A DNA stretch of 38,755 bases from Morganella morganii H1r. GTDB lineage: Bacteria; Pseudomonadota; Gammaproteobacteria; Enterobacterales; Enterobacteriaceae. Location of the stretch: the NCBI RefSeq assembly GCF_000633515.1, contig NZ_AYMP01000030.1, positions 1-38,755 of the forward strand. The letters run 5' to 3'. Positions 35,116-38,755 of the stretch are shown here, piece after piece. Made by a program: the position numbers and the translations under genes. Position 1 is the stretch's first letter. Each line of letters begins with the position of its first letter. The notes under the pieces were generated by a model. It ran no database searches and was not told the DNA's origin. It was given only the letters and a program-made list of their open reading frames with translations.

Positions 35116-35949
35116 AACGGGAGGTACTGATAACAAAAATCCGGTAATAATTATATATTGCCGGATACTGTTAATGAATCAGACTAAAATGAAGGGTATT
35201 ATCCTGCGGGCAAGGTGAAAGACACTAATAGTCATCAAAAAAAGAGTCCGGTAACAGTATATTTATTGACTAAATAGCTAAGTAATATCATTATGACGTG
35301 ATGGGTTTCACATAACTAAAATAAAATGAGCAACGTGATGGATTCTGAGCGGGATGGGTAACAAACACGGACTGGTATTTCTTGAGCAGACAGTTAAGGG
35401 GATATTCAGGATATTACTCTCATTGGTTGTAATTGCATTTTTATTCCCTGTTATTCTCTTTTCTGTGCTGTGAATGGCACCGGCAGCATCTTTTTTCCGG
35501 GCTGTCTGTGAGTATTTAATGCTGTTTTTATTATAGGGTGGAGGTATTTTAAATTTTATATTTCTCCGGGAGTATCGTTGTCCGGAATTAATTACCGGAT
35601 TGCGGTCAATTTTTCCGGAAAAATAAATCCGTCTGCCGGTAAGCATGACCACGACGGGTTCATACCGGCGCCGTATATGACATCACCGTCATTTGACGTT
35701 GACGCCACCGGGCTGGCTTTAACCGCCCATTTTCATTGAAATGGTAACTACTGCCGGCAGCAGGCGCATTTTCGGCGTTATATCCGTCTGCGGCTGCACT
35801 GAGGTTAAATTTGCCGACGTTATCCGGCTGAACGTCAGCCATGTAATGTTCATGGTAAGCAGAATTGAGAGGAATAAACGGGACGGAATGAGAAAATAAA
35901 ACAGCACGGCTGACCGTACTGTTTTAGTGAATAAATAAGAAATATTTTG
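35116..35949. other. Gene-poor interval
   Basis: About 830 bases have no supported gene. The left half is AT-rich and carries only open frames without ribosome sites. The right half (35660-35930, minus strand) has a frame with protein-like composition but no start signal or recognisable motif. The stretch ends with the terminator of the VWA gene. It may hold further decayed sequence of the accessory patch after guaA. Confidence 0.4.
35897..35926. terminator. Bidirectional terminator after the VWA gene
   Basis: Arms ACAGCACGG (35901-35909) and CCGTACTGT (35914-35922), with one mismatch, are flanked by A-rich sequence on the left and TTTT on the right, so T tracts follow on both strands. It lies about 25 bases beyond the stop codon of the VWA-domain gene. 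Confidence 0.7.
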
Positions 35950-36672
35950 TTATTTTCTACTGCGTTCGTTGTTATCTTTTTCGACTTCCGCTTTCCATTC
36001 GGAAGTAATCGGTTTTGATTGCTGTTTTACTTCAACAGCTTTGTTGACGGCATCATACGCTTTACCGTAACCGGCTTTATCCTGCACATAACCGGTGGCG
36101 TTATCACTTTTAATCCCGATATTACCGGCTTCTGCGATGGCATCAATATTGGCGCCGAGGAAAATAAAGTCCCATTTATCTTCTTTTTCCGCAGAATTAA
36201 TCATTGATTTAATTTTGTCACGACTGTATTTACGGCTGCTGTTCTCTTCGCCGTCAGTAATAATCACAAACAATACATTATTATTTTTGGTGATTTTGCG
36301 GTTTTCACGGATTTTTTCAATAGTGATACCGACAGCGTCCAGTAATGCGGTATTACCACCGGCAGTATAATCATCCAATGTCAGGTTATTAACTTTACTG
36401 ATAGGCTCGCGGTTATGCAGTGTGCTGTTTTCGTGGTTGAATAAAATGGTCGTGACGTAAATATTGCCTTCTTTTTTGCGGTTTTCGGCAAGAACGGCGT
36501 TATAACCGCCGATAGTGTCCTGTTCAAAGCCGGACATGGAGCCGCTTTTATCCAGAACAAAGACCAGATCCAAATCTGCCGGTGCTGCAGGTTTGGTTTC
36601 GGCTGCCGCAAACAGTGAGGCGGAAAATAACAGCAGGAGTGGTGCAATAAAGGTGCGGGAGAGTCTGAACAT
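35950..36672 (-). CDS. Exported von Willebrand factor A domain protein
   Basis: The protein has 240 residues. A signal peptide is present with likely cleavage after FAAA (residue 24). The VWA domain has an intact metal-ion-dependent adhesion site: DKSGSMS (Asp41, Ser43, Ser45), TAGGNTALLDAV supplying the Thr, and VIITDGEEN supplying the Asp. The end is charged (KPITSEWKAEVEKDNNERSR) and has no membrane anchor or sorting signal, so the protein is probably periplasmic. VWA domains bind protein ligands through Mg2+. The partner and role are unknown. It appears to be monocistronic, with its own terminator. Confidence 0.85.
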   Translation of the reverse strand: MFRLSRTFIAPLLLLFSASLFAAAETKPAAPADLDLVFVLDKSGSMSGFEQDTIGGYNAVLAENRKKEGNIYVTTILFNHENSTLHNREPISKVNNLTLDDYTAGGNTALLDAVGITIEKIRENRKITKNNNVLFVIITDGEENSSRKYSRDKIKSMINSAEKEDKWDFIFLGANIDAIAEAGNIGIKSDNATGYVQDKAGYGKAYDAVNKAVEVKQQSKPITSEWKAEVEKDNNERSRK

Positions 36673-36773
36673 AGATATTCCTTATACTATTTTCTGACAG
36701 GTTTACACGACGGATAATGATGTATTCTGAGGTGAACAAAAAATATTCACAGCAGATTTATCCGATTAGCGGG

Positions 36774-37820
36774 TCACTCCGTTTCTTCCGTCCGCTGCAA
36801 AATAGCAGTGAGATATCCGGTGTCCTGATGCAGGTGCAGGTAACGGGAAACAGTCTCTTCCCAGAAATGACCGTCACCCAGTATTGCCCGGCTGCGGGTG
36901 GAATGGCGTCCGTAGCGGTTCTGATACAGGCTGATTAATGTCTGGTTGACCTTGCGGACGTCCGGACGCGGGGTTTTATCCATCTGATGTGCTATTGCCC
37001 GTTGTACTTTTTCAATCGCGGCAGGATCCGGCTCATAGCTGCATTCATGGTACTGGCTGAGCACAATAAAGGATGGCGGAATATTTTCATCATACGCTGC
37101 CTGCAACCGCAGATGACCATCCAGTATAATGTAGGATGCCAGACCGCTGATATACCAGACCAGCACCGGCGGCAGTTTTCCTTCGCGGGCCACTTTGCGC
37201 CAGTATTTCAGGCGGCTGCTCTGCGGTTCAACGGTATAGCGCGGCAGCAGCCGGTAACCGCCGAACCACCAGTCCACAAACATAACCCGTTCGGGGGATT
37301 GCAGATCAGGTAAATCACCGGGGTATAACTGCCAGTCCGCATTACTGATATCTTTGGTGAACGGCGAACGGAAGCACCATTTTTCGCGGGGATGCGGTGC
37401 GCTGACAATATAAGGGGCGGACGGCGGTGTAATATTCATCGGGCGCAGCAACCACTCTCCGGCGGTGAGCAGCGGGGAAGACCGTTCCTGCAAATCCCGG
37501 GCGAAGTAACGGCACCACTGCGGGGTTTGCTGCTCTGCCGGCAGAGCAGCAATTTTCTCAGTCTGTTGTGAGCGAAGCGGCGATAACAGATTCTGCTGAG
37601 CCGGATGGTCCTGATTATAAATCAGCCAGACACCACAGTGATCACGCAGTACGGTTGCCCAGAACAGCGGATAACCACGCAGCTGCAACTGCATCCGGCT
37701 GTTATGGCCGCTGAGCAGCACAGGGGCATCGTCGGTTACCGTTTCAGGATTAACCCTGACAAGCAGGCTGTGCCATTGCTGATAATCATCAATTTTATCC
37801 TGCCACCAGTAGGTTTTCAT
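36774..37820 (-). CDS. Unrecognised protein with a ParB/sulfiredoxin-like DGHLR motif
   Basis: The protein has 348 residues from ATG 37820 (GAGG lies about 12 bases upstream; a GTG at 37856 is an alternative). It is rich in Trp, Tyr, Pro and Arg. Around 220-245 it reads LVWYISGLASYIILDGHLRL then QAA, which resembles the catalytic-loop motif of ParB N-terminal and sulfiredoxin domains (I-x-DG-x-HR-x-x-AA). The surrounding PPVLVWYISG strand fits that fold. The other 220 N-terminal residues match nothing I know. No signal or membrane segment. It is divergent from rlmA. It could be a nucleotide-binding or nuclease-like enzyme; this is inference from one motif. Confidence 0.72.
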   Translation of the reverse strand: MKTYWWQDKIDDYQQWHSLLVRVNPETVTDDAPVLLSGHNSRMQLQLRGYPLFWATVLRDHCGVWLIYNQDHPAQQNLLSPLRSQQTEKIAALPAEQQTPQWCRYFARDLQERSSPLLTAGEWLLRPMNITPPSAPYIVSAPHPREKWCFRSPFTKDISNADWQLYPGDLPDLQSPERVMFVDWWFGGYRLLPRYTVEPQSSRLKYWRKVAREGKLPPVLVWYISGLASYIILDGHLRLQAAYDENIPPSFIVLSQYHECSYEPDPAAIEKVQRAIAHQMDKTPRPDVRKVNQTLISLYQNRYGRHSTRSRAILGDGHFWEETVSRYLHLHQDTGYLTAILQRTEETE

Positions 37821-37902
37821 GGTATGGTTTCGCCTCAGATTTTCCGTCACCGGCACAGGCCGTTGCCGGTTGCACCCTTACATTATTTCACAGTGAATGA
37901 TT

Positions 37903-38718
37903 ATGTCTTACCAATGTCCGCTTTGCCAGCGCCCGCTGACACACCGTTCCGGCAGTTACAGCTGCGAAAACCACCATCAGTTTGATCTCGCGAAAGAGGG
38001 GTATATCAACCTCCTGCCTGTCCAGTTCAAACGCTCGAAAGAACCGGGTGACAGTAAAGAGATGATGCAGGCGCGCCGGGCATTTCTGGATAATCACCAT
38101 TACCGCCCGATGCGGGAGCAGGTAATCGCGGCATTTGAACAGCATTTACCGGCACAGGCAGAACAGGTGCTGGATATCGGTTGCGGTGAGGGTTACTACA
38201 CCGGCGCACTGGCGGAAAGCCTTGCAGCACGGCAGGTGACGGTGTACGGGCTGGATGTGGCGAAGGTTGCTGTCCGTTACGGCGCAAAACGCTATCCGCA
38301 GGTCAGCTTCAGTGTGGCATCCAGCCAGAGGCTGCCGTTTGAGGATAACAGTCTGGACGGTGTGCTGCGGATCTATGCACCATGTAATCCGGATGAGTTA
38401 ACTCGTGTGGTGAAGCCGGGCGGCATTGTGATAACCGTAACTCCGGGCCCGCGTCATTTGTATCAGCTGAAATCCCTTATTTATGATGAAGTGCATCTGC
38501 ATCCGCTGAAGGAAGAGCATTTCCCCGGATTCGGTCCGGCGCAGGAGCAGCAGGTGGCTTACCCGATGGTGCTGAACGGCGCGGATGCACTGGCGCTGTT
38601 GTCAATGACACCGTTTGCGTGGAAAGCGACAGAGGCAGTTAAACATCAGCTGGCGGCAGAAACGGCATTTTCCTGTGAAACGGATTTTCTGATCCGGGTT
38701 TACCGCCGGGAAGCATAA
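37903..38718 (+). CDS. rlmA: 23S rRNA (guanine(745)-N1)-methyltransferase
   Basis: The protein has 271 residues from ATG 37903, chosen because it aligns with the E. coli start MSFSCPLC; the ATG two codons upstream is possible. A zinc ribbon (Cys5, Cys8, Cys21, His25) is followed by FDLAKEGYINLLPVQFKRS, GDSKEMMQARRAFLDNHHY, the SAM-binding VLDIGCGEGYYTGAL, then VASSQRLPF, RIYAPCNPDEL, KPGGIVITVTPGPRHLYQLK and EVHLHP. It methylates G745 of 23S rRNA using S-adenosylmethionine. It is followed at the window edge by an A-rich stretch and the start of what may be a terminator stem. Confidence 0.95.
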   Translation: MSYQCPLCQRPLTHRSGSYSCENHHQFDLAKEGYINLLPVQFKRSKEPGDSKEMMQARRAFLDNHHYRPMREQVIAAFEQHLPAQAEQVLDIGCGEGYYTGALAESLAARQVTVYGLDVAKVAVRYGAKRYPQVSFSVASSQRLPFEDNSLDGVLRIYAPCNPDELTRVVKPGGIVITVTPGPRHLYQLKSLIYDEVHLHPLKEEHFPGFGPAQEQQVAYPMVLNGADALALLSMTPFAWKATEAVKHQLAAETAFSCETDFLIRVYRREA

Positions 38719-38755
38719 TTCAGACGTAAAAAAAGACCCGCCGCAGCGCTGAGGA

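Noticed and set aside
35660..35930. Minus-strand frame with protein-like composition (DNVGKFNLSAAADGYN)
   Set aside because: There is no start signal, it is interrupted upstream by the terminator of the VWA gene, and no motif is visible.
33056..37900. Search for a repeated guaA 3' end and an integrase that would define a genomic island
   Set aside because: Neither was seen, so an island is only suggested, not called.

Overview
The window looks like chromosomal DNA of a member of the Morganellaceae, most likely Morganella or a close relative. Core enterobacterial genes sit in a moderate-GC background: guaB-guaA, xseA, ptrB, rlmA, yddG, ybdG, osmB and hdeD. Their lengths and catalytic motifs are close to the E. 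coli proteins. The genus is an inference from gene content and style. No rRNA or species marker is present.

Layout. (1) 1-6245 is the distal end of a prophage: the C-terminus of a tail-tip protein, a beta-helix tailspike, a 5'-truncated theta-subunit (HolE/Hot) gene, and two AT-rich membrane O-acyltransferases pointing in opposite directions. It ends at a lone 3' half of tRNA-Thr(TGU), read here as the attR site, so the integrase and the intact tRNA should lie to the left of the window. The tailspike and acyltransferases together look like a receptor-recognition and seroconversion module. (2) 6246-14700 is accessory chromosome: a 1002-residue protein with the look of a toxin or secreted effector, a GT4 glycosyltransferase, a cluster ending in a DUF1287 cysteine-peptidase-like exported protein, two lipoproteins including OsmB, and a second theta-family protein. 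(3) 14703-28400 is ordinary chromosome: a GT9 glycosyltransferase, the YddG exporter, a DUF924 protein, the YbdG mechanosensitive channel, HdeD, a divergent HTH-cupin regulator with azlC-azlD, an isochorismatase-fold protein lacking the usual nucleophile, an OmpR/QseC-type two-component pair, an MBL hydrolase, an FMN reductase and oligopeptidase B. (4) 28403-33128 carries xseA divergent from the guaB-guaA operon, whose promoter has a PurR-like box and a GC-rich discriminator. (5) 33129-35949 is an accessory patch after guaA. It holds two tandem proteins matching the N-terminal type III translocation domain of Salmonella SspH/SlrP effectors, without the LRR/E3 part, followed by a decayed MFS transporter and a gene-poor stretch. 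(6) 35950-38755 has a periplasmic VWA protein, an unrecognised protein with a ParB-like DGHLR motif, and rlmA.

The items most worth pursuing are the tandem SspH-type translocation-domain proteins with a frameshifted duplication junction, the 1002-residue toxin-like protein beside the prophage end, and the phage-borne O-acyltransferase pair. All homology calls were made by eye from remembered family sequences; no database search was run.
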